A stretch of 64,000 nucleotides of DNA. It comes from Methanocella_A sp963769045. GTDB taxonomy: Archaea; Halobacteriota; Methanocellia; Methanocellales; Methanocellaceae. Every line of letters starts with the position of its first letter. Position 1 is the stretch's first letter. Positions 7,963 to 18,324 of the stretch are shown one piece after another. Made by a program: the position numbers and the translations under genes. The notes beneath the pieces were generated by a model. That model was not told where the DNA came from. It did no database searches and saw only the letters and a program-made list of their open reading frames with translations. The stretch covers positions 1-64,000 of the forward strand of contig CAVYKK010000007.1 in the NCBI GenBank assembly GCA_963769045.1. The letters run 5' to 3'.

Positions 7963-10401
7963 CTAAACCGAGAGAAGCGATTTCTTTTCCAGGATATCAT
8001 AAATGAACAATTTGACGAAGTCCGTTATGACAAACGATACAAAGGCGTATCCCCACACAAAGAGCGCAAGCCACCACCCCATCGCCGGCAACAAAATGCC
8101 ATAAACGGTGATAATCGTGGCGATCAGCTGGGTGGCAATCACGGCGATCAAGCAGGACCGGCGCGGCTTTACCGACCAGAATGGCCCCCGGGTCCTCGCC
8201 ACGAACAGGAACAGGTGCCCGGCCACGGATAGCTTGAGGTAAATGAACGATTGCAGCACTTCATGGCTGAGGTGGAATATATTGACCCCGATGTACAGGA
8301 GGCCGAACGATGCCAGTACGCCGACGAGGCCAAGGGCCGTGGATATCCCGAGAAGCACTCGCAGGTCCCATCTTTCCGGCTTGTCGGAGAAAATGACGTT
8401 GTCATAGGCGATCGTCATAATGGGGAAGTCGTTCAGCAGGGCGAGGAGCACGACCATCAGCGCTGTTATCGGGTAAAAGTTAAAGACGATAATAGACATC
8501 GTAATGAAAAACACCAGACGGATGGTCTCGCCCATGCGGTAAATGGAATAATTGGTCATGCGCCGGAAAATTTTCCGGCTTTCCTTGATCGAATCGATGA
8601 TGACCGATATGCCAGGTAGCGTGAGGACGATGGCCGCAGCGGACTTGGCGGCATCCGTCGCTCCTGCGACTGCGATGCCGGCGTCGGCCTTCTGCAGGGC
8701 GGGCACGTCGTTCACTCCGTCCCCGGTCATCCCGACGATGTGCCCTTTTTTCTGCAGCAGGCTGACGATGCGGTACTTATGCTCAGGAAATACCTGGGCG
8801 AACCCGTCTGCCTTCTCCACGGCTCCGACCGCCTGATCGTCCGGCATATCCTCGATCGCCAGCTCCGGAAGGACGTTATCGCCCAGTCCCACCTTCCGGG
8901 CGATCTCCCGGGCAATCGCCACGTGGTCTCCGGTGACCATCTTTACGTCGATGCCCCTGGACTCCGCGAGGCGGATGGTCTCCCGGGAGTCTTCTCTTGG
9001 CGGGTCGTACAGGGAGACAAGGCCGACGAACCGCCAGCCGGAACCGTCGTCTTTGGCCACCCCCAGAGATCGATAACCGCCCTTTGCGAATTCCTCCACC
9101 CGGCCAAATACTATTCGTGCTATCTCGCTCTTATCTTTGCACAGGGCCACGATCACCTGGGGGGCACCCTTCGTAACCTTGAGCTTATTCTCGCCCAGTA
9201 TCACCGTTGCTTCGGCTCGTTTCCAGACCGGGTCGAACGGCTTGAAATCCAGTACACGATACTGGGAAACGGCCGCATCCAGCGCCTTATTGTCCTTCAG
9301 CTCGTCGATGATCGCGAGATCGATGAGGTCTTTGGTGCCCTCCCGGGATGCGAGTGCTGCATACCTGAGGACCTCCTCCGGGCTGTGGCCGTCGAATGGC
9401 GCCATGCTCGCCACTTTGATCTTGTTCTGCGTGATCGTCCCGGTCTTGTCCACGCAGAGTATGTCCATGCTGGCCATTTCTTCGATGGCCACCAGCTTGC
9501 TGACGATGGCTTCCTTTTTCGCCAGCGCGACCGCGCCTATCGCCATCGTGACAGAGAGCACGGCCGGGAGGGCTACAGGGACACCCGCGATTGTCAGTAC
9601 AAGCGCGAACTGTATGATCGAGAACAGGTCATGGCCGCGGAGCAATTCTACTGCGATGACCAGGAGCACGAGCATAAGCGTGACGATGATCAGGTAGTCG
9701 CCGATCCGGACAATCGCCTTCTGGAAGTGGCTGGGCTCTGCGATTTTCTGGATCAGCTTTGCCGTCTTGCCGAAATACGTGTCCATTCCCGTGGCGATGA
9801 CCAGGGCATCCATTTCACCCTTATTGATGATCGCTCCTGAGAACCCTGTGTCATTGACATGTTTCTCGACGGGAAGCGACTCGCCGGTCAGTACCGACTG
9901 GTCGACTTCAAGGTAACTGCCTTTGATGAGCTTGATGTCGGCAGGTATCGTATCCCCGAGCCTCACCCGGACGATGTCTCCCGGGACCAGCTCCCGGGCA
10001 TTGATCTCGGCCCATTTGCCATCCCGCAGGACGATGGCCGACGGCGACAGCTTTTTCTTCAGCAGCTCGATCGCGTTGCTTGCTTTGCTTTCCTCCAGAT
10101 ACTTCACGATTACGTTGATGAAAAGGAGTATCATGATGATGACGAAATCTTCGAAATGCCCGATGATAAAAGACAGGATGGCCGCGACCTCGATCATCCA
10201 GGGGATCGGGCCCCAGAAATTGGATAAAAATTTTATGAAGGGATTGACCTTTTTCTCCGTGATCTCGTTCAACCCGTATTCCTGTAGCCGCCGGGCAGCT
10301 TCGGCCGAGGTCAGCCCATTGTCACTGGATTCAAGGGCCTTTAGCAGATCATCTGTCGATCTCTTCTCTGCTTCGCCGATGTCCAGGATTTTCTTTTCCA
10401 T
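7963..10401 (-). CDS. P3A-like (plasma-membrane H+-ATPase type) P-type ATPase
   Basis: Ion pump of the P-type family, about 812 residues from ATG at 10401. It shows the phosphatase loop LTGESLPVEK (about residue 171), the phosphorylated Asp in DKTGT (about D318), the MVTGDH and TGDGVNDVPAL motifs, and about ten membrane helices. The N-terminal cation-ATPase domain and lack of metal-binding domains fit P3A proton pumps. At the position of the key TM6 Asp of plant H+-ATPases the sequence reads FNFYP, with Asn, so the transported ion is not certain. Reading further upstream would overlap the neighbouring debranching gene, and no clear Shine-Dalgarno site marks the start; an ATG at 10413 is an alternative. 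Convergent with the histidine kinase. Confidence 0.9.
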   Translation of the reverse strand: MEKKILDIGEAEKRSTDDLLKALESSDNGLTSAEAARRLQEYGLNEITEKKVNPFIKFLSNFWGPIPWMIEVAAILSFIIGHFEDFVIIMILLFINVIVKYLEESKASNAIELLKKKLSPSAIVLRDGKWAEINARELVPGDIVRVRLGDTIPADIKLIKGSYLEVDQSVLTGESLPVEKHVNDTGFSGAIINKGEMDALVIATGMDTYFGKTAKLIQKIAEPSHFQKAIVRIGDYLIIVTLMLVLLVIAVELLRGHDLFSIIQFALVLTIAGVPVALPAVLSVTMAIGAVALAKKEAIVSKLVAIEEMASMDILCVDKTGTITQNKIKVASMAPFDGHSPEEVLRYAALASREGTKDLIDLAIIDELKDNKALDAAVSQYRVLDFKPFDPVWKRAEATVILGENKLKVTKGAPQVIVALCKDKSEIARIVFGRVEEFAKGGYRSLGVAKDDGSGWRFVGLVSLYDPPREDSRETIRLAESRGIDVKMVTGDHVAIAREIARKVGLGDNVLPELAIEDMPDDQAVGAVEKADGFAQVFPEHKYRIVSLLQKKGHIVGMTGDGVNDVPALQKADAGIAVAGATDAAKSAAAIVLTLPGISVIIDSIKESRKIFRRMTNYSIYRMGETIRLVFFITMSIIVFNFYPITALMVVLLALLNDFPIMTIAYDNVIFSDKPERWDLRVLLGISTALGLVGVLASFGLLYIGVNIFHLSHEVLQSFIYLKLSVAGHLFLFVARTRGPFWSVKPRRSCLIAVIATQLIATIITVYGILLPAMGWWLALFVWGYAFVSFVITDFVKLFIYDILEKKSLLSV

Positions 10402-10448
10402 GATAATGACCATTTTGTCAATGAATACCCGGAGGCCTGTCAGGCCTG

Positions 10449-12607
10449 TCAATATTCCACTGTCACCCTGATGTCTCCTCGTTTTTTCTCGATGTCGACG
10501 AGAGTGCCGCGTGCTTTTCGCTGGAACTCCAGGCCGATAAGCGAATCTCCGATTCGCAGGCTTTGGATGTTCACCTGGCTCAGCCACTCTGGAAGGTATG
10601 GGTTTACCAGAGTCAGCCGGTGGCCCAGGGCATCGGGCTGCAACCCGAGGGACCCCATAAGCATGAAAGGCACAGTCCCGGCGGACCATGCCTGAGGGCT
10701 GCAGGCGACCGGGTACTTGATGGGCACGTTATGTCCGCCCCGGTCGAAGCCGGCGAACAGTTCGGGCAGCCGGAACTGCATGTACGCGCCGGCCGCCTCG
10801 CACATGGCCGTGAACAGGCTGGAAAAACTGATCGTAAAACCCGTACCTGTACAGGCCGCAGGCAATGATGGAGTTATCATGGGGCCAGACGGTCCCGATA
10901 TGGTATCCGAGCGGATTATAACGCACTTCCTTCGCCGACAAGGTCCGTATGCCCCAGCCGGTGAACATGTCCGGCTCGAAGATTCTTTCGACGACGTGCC
11001 GGGAATATTTCTCATCGATGATCCCTGACCACAGGCACTGTGCCGGATTGGAAGAAACGACCTCGCATTTTCCTTCCGCGTCAAGGGCCATGGCAAAGTA
11101 ACCTTTGTCTTCCATCCAGAATTGCTCATTGAACTTCTTCTTGAGCTCTTCGGCCTCGCGCCTGAGCCAGGCCTGCGTCATCCTTCCTGTCGATTTTTTC
11201 AAATATGTTTGCGACAAGATTTTTAGCCATGTACACATAGCCCTGGACTTCTGCCATGGCGACAGGAGGCCTGGCCAGCCTGCCGTCGGAGTGCATCACG
11301 GCATCCGACGAGTCCTTCCACCCCTGGTTATACAGCCCTGACTTTGACTTCATCTCGTAAGAGACAAACCCGGAGCCTGTCAGGTCTGACTTTTCTATCC
11401 AGCCGAGGGCTGCGTCTACGTTGCTTAAAAGCTTGTTAAATAGGCTTAGATCGCCAGTCCAGTTCACGTACTCTGTCAGTAATATCAAAAACAGGGGAGT
11501 GGAGTCTGCGCTGCCATAGTATGGCGTTTGCGGGATCACATTGAGGTTCGCCATCTCTCCTACTCTCAGCTCGTGAAGTATCCTGCCCGGCTCTTCGTCC
11601 CCCCAGGCATCGTATCTTTTTCCCTGGTACCGGGCTAAGAGCTTTATCGTATCCCTGGCGATTTCCGTGTGATATGGCAGTACCTGGATAGCCGATATGA
11701 TGCTGTCCCGGCCGAACAGCGCGTCGTACCACGGCACCCCTGCCGAGTAAAACGTGTTGCCGTTCTGGCTCATGTGCATCATCCGGAGGTCCAGCATCGA
11801 GCGTAGCAGGATCCTGTTAAAAAGCCTGTTATCGGTCTGAAAATACCGGGTATGATCGGTCACTTCCAGGTACGATCTCTTTATCTCTTCCAGCATGCTC
11901 CTGGTATTCGTGCAGAAAATCTGTCTGAATTCGCTCTTCGGGGGCAGGTCCTCGGCGTAGATGGTGATCGCTGACCTGATGAGAGCGGCGCGGTGCCAGG
12001 TCGATCGAAAAGGTACAACGCCCTTTGTCCACTTCAGCAGGGTCCTCGCTGAACTGTATATTCGTGCTCCGGGTATGCCCGTCCCGCCCCTTCTGGGACA
12101 GGACAAGTGATTTTCCGTCGTAGTTTACCGGTATCTTCCTGTCACCGGTCTGCTCCGTCATCCCCCTTACAGTGAAGATATCGGCAAAGTCCGCCTCGAA
12201 CTCTAGGGTCAGGTCAAGGGCAACTTTAAAAGTGTTAAAGTTCTCAATATTGATTGTCTCGATCATGCACCCCGGTATGGTCACGTTTCTGCTGATGCTA
12301 AGCGACTCTTTAGTCACGAAGTTGCCGGAACGATCCCTGAAATCCGGGTTCGTCAGGAATGTCGTGGCTTCGAAATTGTTCTGATCGCTTGACAGGATTT
12401 CCGTCATCTGTTCGCCGTTCATCTTCAATACATACCCGCTAGGAAACGGCAGTCCTTGTGGTACAGGCCATAGCCCGAATTTTTTCTCACCGGGATGTTA
12501 CCGTTGGGAAGTGTAACCATTGTCAGATTATTATCACGAATAACCAGCGCACCGATAATATTGGTCGATTTAGTGTGCTTGATATGGACGACTTTATTAT
12601 CTGACAT
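10449..12607 (-). pseudogene. Glycogen debranching enzyme (amylo-alpha-1,6-glucosidase-like), broken by four frameshifts
   Basis: Full-length relative of the intact enzyme at 31604-33754, but its frame is interrupted four times. The pieces align end to end with the paralogue: N-terminal piece 12607 to about 12440 (GALVIRDNNL), then to about 11985 (TEILSSDQNNF, DIENFNTFKV), then to about 11180 (SAGVPWYDALFGRDS, GYVYMAKN), then to about 10825 (WGIRTLSAKEVRYNPLGYH), then to 10449 (KYPVACSPQAWSAGT). Each break looks like a single-base gain or loss; the last lies in a T5 run. Start ATG at 12607 follows AAAGGA. Known role of the family: removing branch glucose from alpha-glucans. Either real decay of a redundant copy or indel errors in the assembly. 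Confidence 0.85.
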
Positions 12608-12783
12608 TGTAACGTCCTTTGACTGATGCCATTACTAGCCGCAATATGATCATTGGCTATGCTTTCAAAACTAAATGACTTTTTCAATTTGTCAGCGATA
12701 TTCGATGCTATCGGCAATCGGACCGATTCCTCCCGTACCCGGGCGAGCTCTGTCAGGTACCGTGATCGGCATGTTGCTACTCA

Positions 12784-14128
12784 TCATGCGAGCACCATCT
12801 CCGGTCTTTCCAGGTTTGCCAGTGCATTCGCCAGGACTTCGGTCAATATGGGGTGGATCACCTGCGATCGCCAGAACGGCGTCAGGTCCCGGGTGTCCGT
12901 GTTCATGAGAAAGACCACCTGCTGGGCAATCAACGGAGAGTCGGGGCCTGCTACTGAGCAGCCGAGTATCTTGTTCGTCTCTTCCTCGACTATGACCTTG
13001 ACCAGCCCTTCTTCCTCTCCCATGGCATACCCCTTGGCCGAATCGATGTAACGTGCCCTGCCCACGAGTATCTTATAGCCTGCTTTCAGGGCTTCGGCTT
13101 CGGTCATCCCGACGCTGCCGACCTGCGGATGTGTGTATACGGCGTGAGGTACTGCATGCGTGTCGTTCTCCCGTCTTTTCCCTCGCAGCAGGTTATCGGA
13201 GACAATGTCCGCCTCATAATTGGCCGTATGTTTGAACATATACCGGTCTGTGGCGTCGCCCAGCGCATAAATCCCGGGCTTGCCGGTCTCCATGTATTTA
13301 TTTACCTTTATCCATCCCCTCCGGTCGGTCTCGACCCCGGTTTTTTCAGGTTTCAGCACGTCGGCGTTCGAACATCTGCCGGTTTTAAGGTTTTTCGTAT
13401 AAACGACCTTTTTATTCCCACGTCTTTCCGCTTTCATGGCTGTCGAGTCAGGCATGTACCTCAAATCTCTCGATAAGACGTTCGTTACCACTGCGCTTAT
13501 CTCCGGGTCCTCTCTCATGAGCATTCTCGGGTGCCTTCCTATCAGAGTCACTCTTGTCCCCAGTGCCGAGAAGAAATGGCCGAACTCGCAGCCGATGTAC
13601 CCGGCGCCGATGATCGTGATGCTCTCCGGCAGCTTTTTGAGGTCCATCAGCGAGACATTGTCCAGGTAACCGGTTTTTTCGATACCGTCGATCGGAGGTA
13701 TCCCTGTCCTGGCCCCGGTGGCGATGACAATTTTTGGCGCCGTGATAGTCTCGACGTCGACTTTAAGCGTGTAATCGCCCACGAACTCTCCCATCCCCAT
13801 GAGCCAGGTCAGGTTTTTGGCGGACTTTATTTCCTTCAGCGGACTGTCTTCTCTCCCGGTCGATAATGGCCCGCACACGCCCCATAATACGTCCCGGGTC
13901 TACACGGTTGACCGGGAGATCGATGCCGAGCTTCTTTGCGTCATTCGCCGCGCTGATGACATCCGCCGGATAGATCATGATTTTCGATGGTATGCACCCG
14001 TTGTTCAGGCACGTCCCGCCCAGGGGACCGCCTTCCACCAGTGCGACATTCAGCCCGTCGTTTACTGCGCTCCAGACTATCTTCATGCCGCTTCCGGAGC
14101 CAATGACGATGAGATCGAACTTTTTCAT
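12784..14128 (-). pseudogene. Dihydrolipoamide dehydrogenase-like flavoprotein disulfide reductase, frameshifted and internally deleted
   Basis: Class I pyridine-nucleotide disulfide oxidoreductase. The FAD motif (IVIGSGSG), redox-active disulfide GGTCLNNGCIPSK, NAD motif (IIGAGYIGCEFG), second FAD segment (YALGDATDRYMF) and C-terminal dimer region (VIHPILTEVL) are all visible. The frame breaks near 13850, after RAIIDRE, by an apparent one-base insertion. Near 13370 the expected strand and ATGR motif before SNADVLKPEKTG are missing: NLKTGR runs straight into CSNAD, an apparent in-frame loss of about 15-17 residues. Start ATG at 14128 (MKKFDLIVIG); an in-frame ATG 18 bases upstream is possible. 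Physiological partner unknown. Two independent lesions favour real decay. Confidence 0.8.
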
Positions 14129-14230
14129 ATGAATTAATTGTTCCATATGCAGGATTATACAGATATCCCGGTGAATCACTAGCAAAATCAGCGATCTGGC
14201 TATTGAAAATCAAATGGAAAATGCTAACCA

Positions 14231-14251
14231 TCATATAAATATATTATATGA
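14231..14251. promoter_or_regulatory. Perfect inverted repeat in divergent promoter of dehydrogenase-like and PfkB genes
   Basis: Arms TCATATAA and TTATATGA are separated by ATATA and contain the TATA box region. It lies 21 bases before the pfkB start, implying a short leader for that gene, and about 100 bases before the dehydrogenase start. It could be a shared promoter or an operator. The AT-only composition makes a chance palindrome possible. Confidence 0.4.
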
Positions 14252-14272
14252 TTATATTACTGTAGATATCGT

Positions 14273-15217
14273 ATGCCGAGGATTGCGACCATCGGGGACG
14301 TTAACGTCGACTTAATCGTGCAGCTGGACAGGCTGCCCGATCTCGGCAAACAGGTGGTGGTCCGCGACTTCCGGATGAGCGGCGGAGGCAGCGCGGCAAA
14401 CTTTTCTCTCGCCTGTGCCCGGCTGGGGTCCGGGGTGCAGCTGTTCGGAAAAGTCGGCGACGACGTCTTCGGCACTTACGTTCTCGTGGAGCTGGATGAA
14501 AACGGGGTGGACACAGAGAACGTATCGCTCACCAATAAAAAGACAGGTATGACTTTCGCCATGCTGCAAGGCGCAGAGCGTTCGTTTATCACGTTCCGGG
14601 GCGAAAATGCGACTTATAGCCTGGACGATATACCGGTGGCAAATATCGACGCCGAGATCGTCCATCTTCCGTCATACTTTTTACTGGATGGTCTGCAGAG
14701 GCATTATGTAACGCTGATTGATCTCCTTCACGCAGCAGGTCTCAAGGTGTCCTTCGACACCGGCTGGGACCCGAGGGGCTTCACACACGAGACCGTGGGC
14801 CCTCTTCATGACATTTTGCCCCTCGTGGACGTGTTCTTGCCAAATATAGATGAAGCGAGGGGTATTTTGGGTCTTGGCCCGGCCGTCAGACCCGACCGGG
14901 CTGCGGAGGCTTTGCTAAAAATGGGGGTTAAGACGGCGGTCGTAAAGATGGGAGAGGGGGGCTGCTGGGTGGCTGACAAAAACACGTCCGGGTTCATACC
15001 GGCATTCAAGGTGGATGTCGTCGATACGACCGGCGCGGGGGATAATTTTGCCGCCGGATTTATCACAGCTTATATCGGCGGGAAGTCAGTGCGTGAGGCC
15101 GCAGTAATCGGCAGCGCTACGGCAGCGCTCAAGATCGAAGGAATCGGCTGGCCGGCATATCCTGAGCGGTCACAGGTCTATAAATTTTTAGCCGACAGAG
15201 GTTTCGGGGGATTATGA
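14273..15217 (+). CDS. PfkB/ribokinase family sugar kinase
   Basis: ATP-dependent carbohydrate kinase, 314 residues, intact. N-terminal signature GDVNVDLIVQLDRLP, glycine-rich SGGGSAANFSLACARLG (PfkB signature 1), and the anion-hole/catalytic motif DTTGAGDNFAAGF (signature 2) with catalytic Asp. The substrate cannot be assigned: fructose, ribose, nucleosides and sugar phosphates are all used in this family. It sits among glycolysis-related genes and is divergent from the broken dehydrogenase. It is one of the few intact members of the 10.4-20.3 kb cluster. Confidence 0.92.
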   Translation: MPRIATIGDVNVDLIVQLDRLPDLGKQVVVRDFRMSGGGSAANFSLACARLGSGVQLFGKVGDDVFGTYVLVELDENGVDTENVSLTNKKTGMTFAMLQGAERSFITFRGENATYSLDDIPVANIDAEIVHLPSYFLLDGLQRHYVTLIDLLHAAGLKVSFDTGWDPRGFTHETVGPLHDILPLVDVFLPNIDEARGILGLGPAVRPDRAAEALLKMGVKTAVVKMGEGGCWVADKNTSGFIPAFKVDVVDTTGAGDNFAAGFITAYIGGKSVREAAVIGSATAALKIEGIGWPAYPERSQVYKFLADRGFGGL

Positions 15218-15243
15218 TCCGGCGATGTTTTCCATGAGGTTTT

Positions 15244-15595
15244 ATGAATAAAATGCCCACCATTGAGGATGCCATTGAGCTATCGGGCATCGACGTGTTA
15301 CACCCCGGGGGGTACGACCTGACAAAAAGGATCGCCGAGGTAACGGACATACGCGGGAAAAATATTCTGGACGTCGCTTCCGGCAGGGGAGCGTCCGCAT
15401 GCTACTACGCGAAAAATTATAGCGCCAGGGTCACAGGGGTCGACATAAACGCGGAGATGGTCAGGTCGGCTGTCGAACGGGCAAAAATGGATGGCGTGGA
15501 CGCTTCTGCCAGATTTGAGACCGGCGACGCTCTTGCGTTACCATTCGCGGACAACACGTTCGATGCGGCGATAAACGAGTGCGCCGTAGGCCTGA
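15244..15595 (+). pseudogene. SAM-dependent methyltransferase, C-terminal half deleted
   Basis: Begins as a class I methyltransferase: motif I LDVASGRGASACYYA, acidic VTGVDINAEM, and a motif II-like GDALALPFADNTFDAA. After INECAVGL at about 15590 the frame runs into sequence that is the antisense of the 3' end of the PEP synthase gene and finally stops at 15714. The catalytic-domain remainder (normally about 100 or more residues) is absent. This is the signature of a deletion that fused the 3' ends of two convergent genes. The ATG at 15244 follows TGAGGTTTT. Confidence 0.75.
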
Positions 15596-18031
15596 GAATG
15601 CCCGGCCTCTTCTCGATCTCGACCACTCGCTTCGTGATCTTCATCACTGTGTCGGGGTTGAGTGATATGGAGCTGATCCCTTCCTTGACCAGGAAATCGG
15701 CGTACTCCGGGTAATCGCTGGGCGCCTGGCCGTCGAGGGCGCTATGCTTGCCGTTTCGCTTTGCTCCCTGGATAGCCTGTGCCACCATTTTCATGACTGC
15801 GGGATCACGCTCGTCAAACTCTCTGGCGAGCAGCTGCAGAGTCCCGGTCGATGCCAAGCACCAGCTGTGTAAGGTCATTAGAGCCTATCGAAAGGCCATC
15901 CACATATTTGCAGAACTCGTCCACGAGCACTACGTTGCCGGGTATCTCGCACATCATAAAGACCTCCAGCCCGTTCTCGCCCCGTTTCAGGCCGTTCTTT
16001 GCCATCTCATCCTGTACTTTCTGCATCTCTTCGATCCTGCGGCAGAAGGGAATCTTGACGATGACATTGGTCAGTCCCATCGTCTCTCTGACTCTGATCA
16101 TGGCCTTGCACTCGAGGGCAAACCCCTCGCGGTAACGATCGCTGTAATAGCGCGATGCCCCCCTGAACCCGATCATGGGATTGCTCTCCTGCAGCTCGAA
16201 GTATTCGCCGCCGATCAGGCTGGCGTACTCGTTGGACTTGAAGTCGCTGAAGCGCACGATGACCGGCTTCGGGTAGAAAGCGGCAGCGATGGTCCCGATG
16301 CCCTGGGACAGCTTATCTACGAAGTATTCCTCTTTACCCGGATAGCCATAAGTCAGCTCATCGATCTGCTTTCTGTTTGCCTCGTCTTTGACCCGCTCGG
16401 GATGAACCAGGGCCATCGGGTGGATTTTAATATAGCCGCCGATGATGAACTCCAGCCTTGCCAGGCCGACGCCGTCATTTGGTATCATGGATATGGAAAA
16501 GGCTTCTTCGGGATTTCCGATGTTGATCCTTATCTGCGTCTTAGGCCTTGGCAGGTCCTTCAGGCTGGTCTTCTCCACGGTGAAGGGCAGCCTGCCGTCA
16601 TAAACGATACCCCTGTCGCCCTCGGCACAGCTCACTGTCACATCCTGGCCCGTCCGTATCCTTTCGGTGGCATTGTCGGTGCCCACCACGGCAGGTATGC
16701 CGAACTCTCTGCTGACAATGGCCGCGTGGCTGGTCCTCCCGCCGCTATTTGTCACGATCGCGGAGGCAATCTTCATGGCAGGCTCCCAGTCCGGCGTTGT
16801 CGTATGGGCTACGAGCACTTCGCCACGCTGTAGTTCCGACAGGTGAGAGGCATCCTTTATTATACGGGCCTTGCCGCTGCAGATCTTCTCGCCTACGCTC
16901 ATACCTATTACCAGTACCGGCCCTTTCTTTTCCAGGTGGTAGGTCTCCAGGATATCCCGGGGCTTCTGGGACTGTACAGTTTCCGGCCTGGCCTGGACGA
17001 TAAACAGTTCCTGTGACTCACCGTCCTTCGCCCACTCGATGTCCATGGGCTTATCCTTGCCGGCCTTCCGCGAATAATGGTCCTCGATAATCATGGCATA
17101 CTTTGCCAGTGGTCAGCACTTCATCGTCAGACAGGCAGAACTTTCTCCGGTCATCCCGGGGGACCTCTACGTTCATTGTCCTGGCTTTCTCCTTGCCTGT
17201 GCCGTAGATCATCTTGATCTGCTTATCCCCGAGGGTCTTCTTGACGACCGGGCGGTAGCCTTCCTTCAACGTGGGCTTGAAGACATAAAACTCGTCGGGG
17301 TTTACCGCACCTTTGACGATGTTTTCCCCCAGGCCGTAAGAGCCGGTGATGAATACCACTCCCCTGAAACCCGTCTCGGTGTCCAGGGTGAATATGACGC
17401 CGCTGCAGGCGAGGTCGGACCTGACCATCTTCATGATGCCGATAGACAGGGCCACTTTGAAGTGATCGAAACGGTTGTCGATGCGGTAGGATATGGCCCG
17501 GTCGGTGAAGAGCGAAGCGTAGCACTTGACACAGGCGTCTTTCAGCTCGTCGTAGCCCCGTACGTTCAGGTAGGACTCCATCTGGCCGGCGAAGGATGCC
17601 GTGGGCAGGTCTTCGGCAGTGGCGGAGCTGCGCACGGCCACGTCGGTGTCGGGACCATACTGCTCACAAAGCCTGTCATAGGCGGTTTTTATCTCCTGCC
17701 ATAAGTCATCGGGAATCCTGGCGTTCAGGATCAGTTCCCTGGCTTTCCTGCCCCGCTCCGCCAGGTCCCGGATATTTGACTTGTCCAGGCCGGCGAGTAT
17801 CTCTTTGAGCTTATCGAGTATCCCCGCTGACCGGAGAAAATGCCAGTATCCTCTTGCAGTGATAGCAAAACCATTCGGTATCTTTATGCCCTTCGGGGAC
17901 AGCTCCCGGTACATTTCCCCCAGGGAAGCGTTCTTGCCGCCCACCTGCGGCAGGCTTTCCATACCGAACTCCTCGAACCACAAGATGTCTTTTTTCGTTC
18001 CGGTCGTTAACGCCACTTTGTTTTCGATCAT
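15596..18031 (-). pseudogene. ppsA: Phosphoenolpyruvate synthase, frameshifted, active-site Cys replaced, 3' end lost
   Basis: PEP synthase converts pyruvate + ATP + H2O to PEP + AMP + Pi in gluconeogenesis. Start ATG at 18031 follows GGAGGCG. The N-terminal ATP-grasp domain (VGGKNASLGEM, VAVRSSATAEDLPTASFAG) and phospho-His domain (GGRTSHAAIVSREFGIPAVVG) are clear, as is the PEP-binding barrel. Lesions: one apparent base insertion near 17105 (after DEVLT), and a break near 15850 after LGIDRDS, consistent with loss of about 8 bases between GGGACTC repeats. The usual CGQAPSD motif reads LDGQAPSDYPE, so the catalytic Cys is Asp. The frame then runs without its normal stop into the methyltransferase antisense. 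Almost certainly not a working synthase unless the sequence is in error. Confidence 0.85.
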
Positions 18032-18324
18032 GAATTGCGCCTCCGGCGATCTTCCGCCATTTCACCATCCCTGCAATAACCAGGCTGCCCTTTGGAATTC
18101 CATCATTCGGATATTGCTACTTGCCATACAGCATTTGAATAATAATTTATATAGTTATATAATTATCAACAATGTAAATATTATCCACATTATGAAGCAC
18201 CCGGGTCAGATATTTTCAAGGAACAAAGTAGTCCCCGTCACGGCGCCGATGCGATCGAATGCTTCTGAAAACATGAACGGACAATGCCCCTGCGCATATG
18301 CATGTTATCCGGGGGATACTTGAT

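Noticed and set aside
8740..9840. 366-residue open frame on the plus strand inside the P3A ATPase gene
   Set aside because: It is the antisense of a well-conserved ATPase, has no recognisable domain and no ribosome site; GC-rich codon bias makes such shadow frames common here.
10402..10689. N-terminal extension of the P3A ATPase to 908 residues
   Set aside because: The extra residues (with CPGPPADSGK-like low-complexity sequence) overlap the conserved C-terminal coding sequence of the debranching gene in another frame.
15748..16833. 361-residue plus-strand open frame opposite PEP synthase
   Set aside because: The minus strand encodes clear PEP synthase motifs across the same bases; the plus frame resembles no protein.
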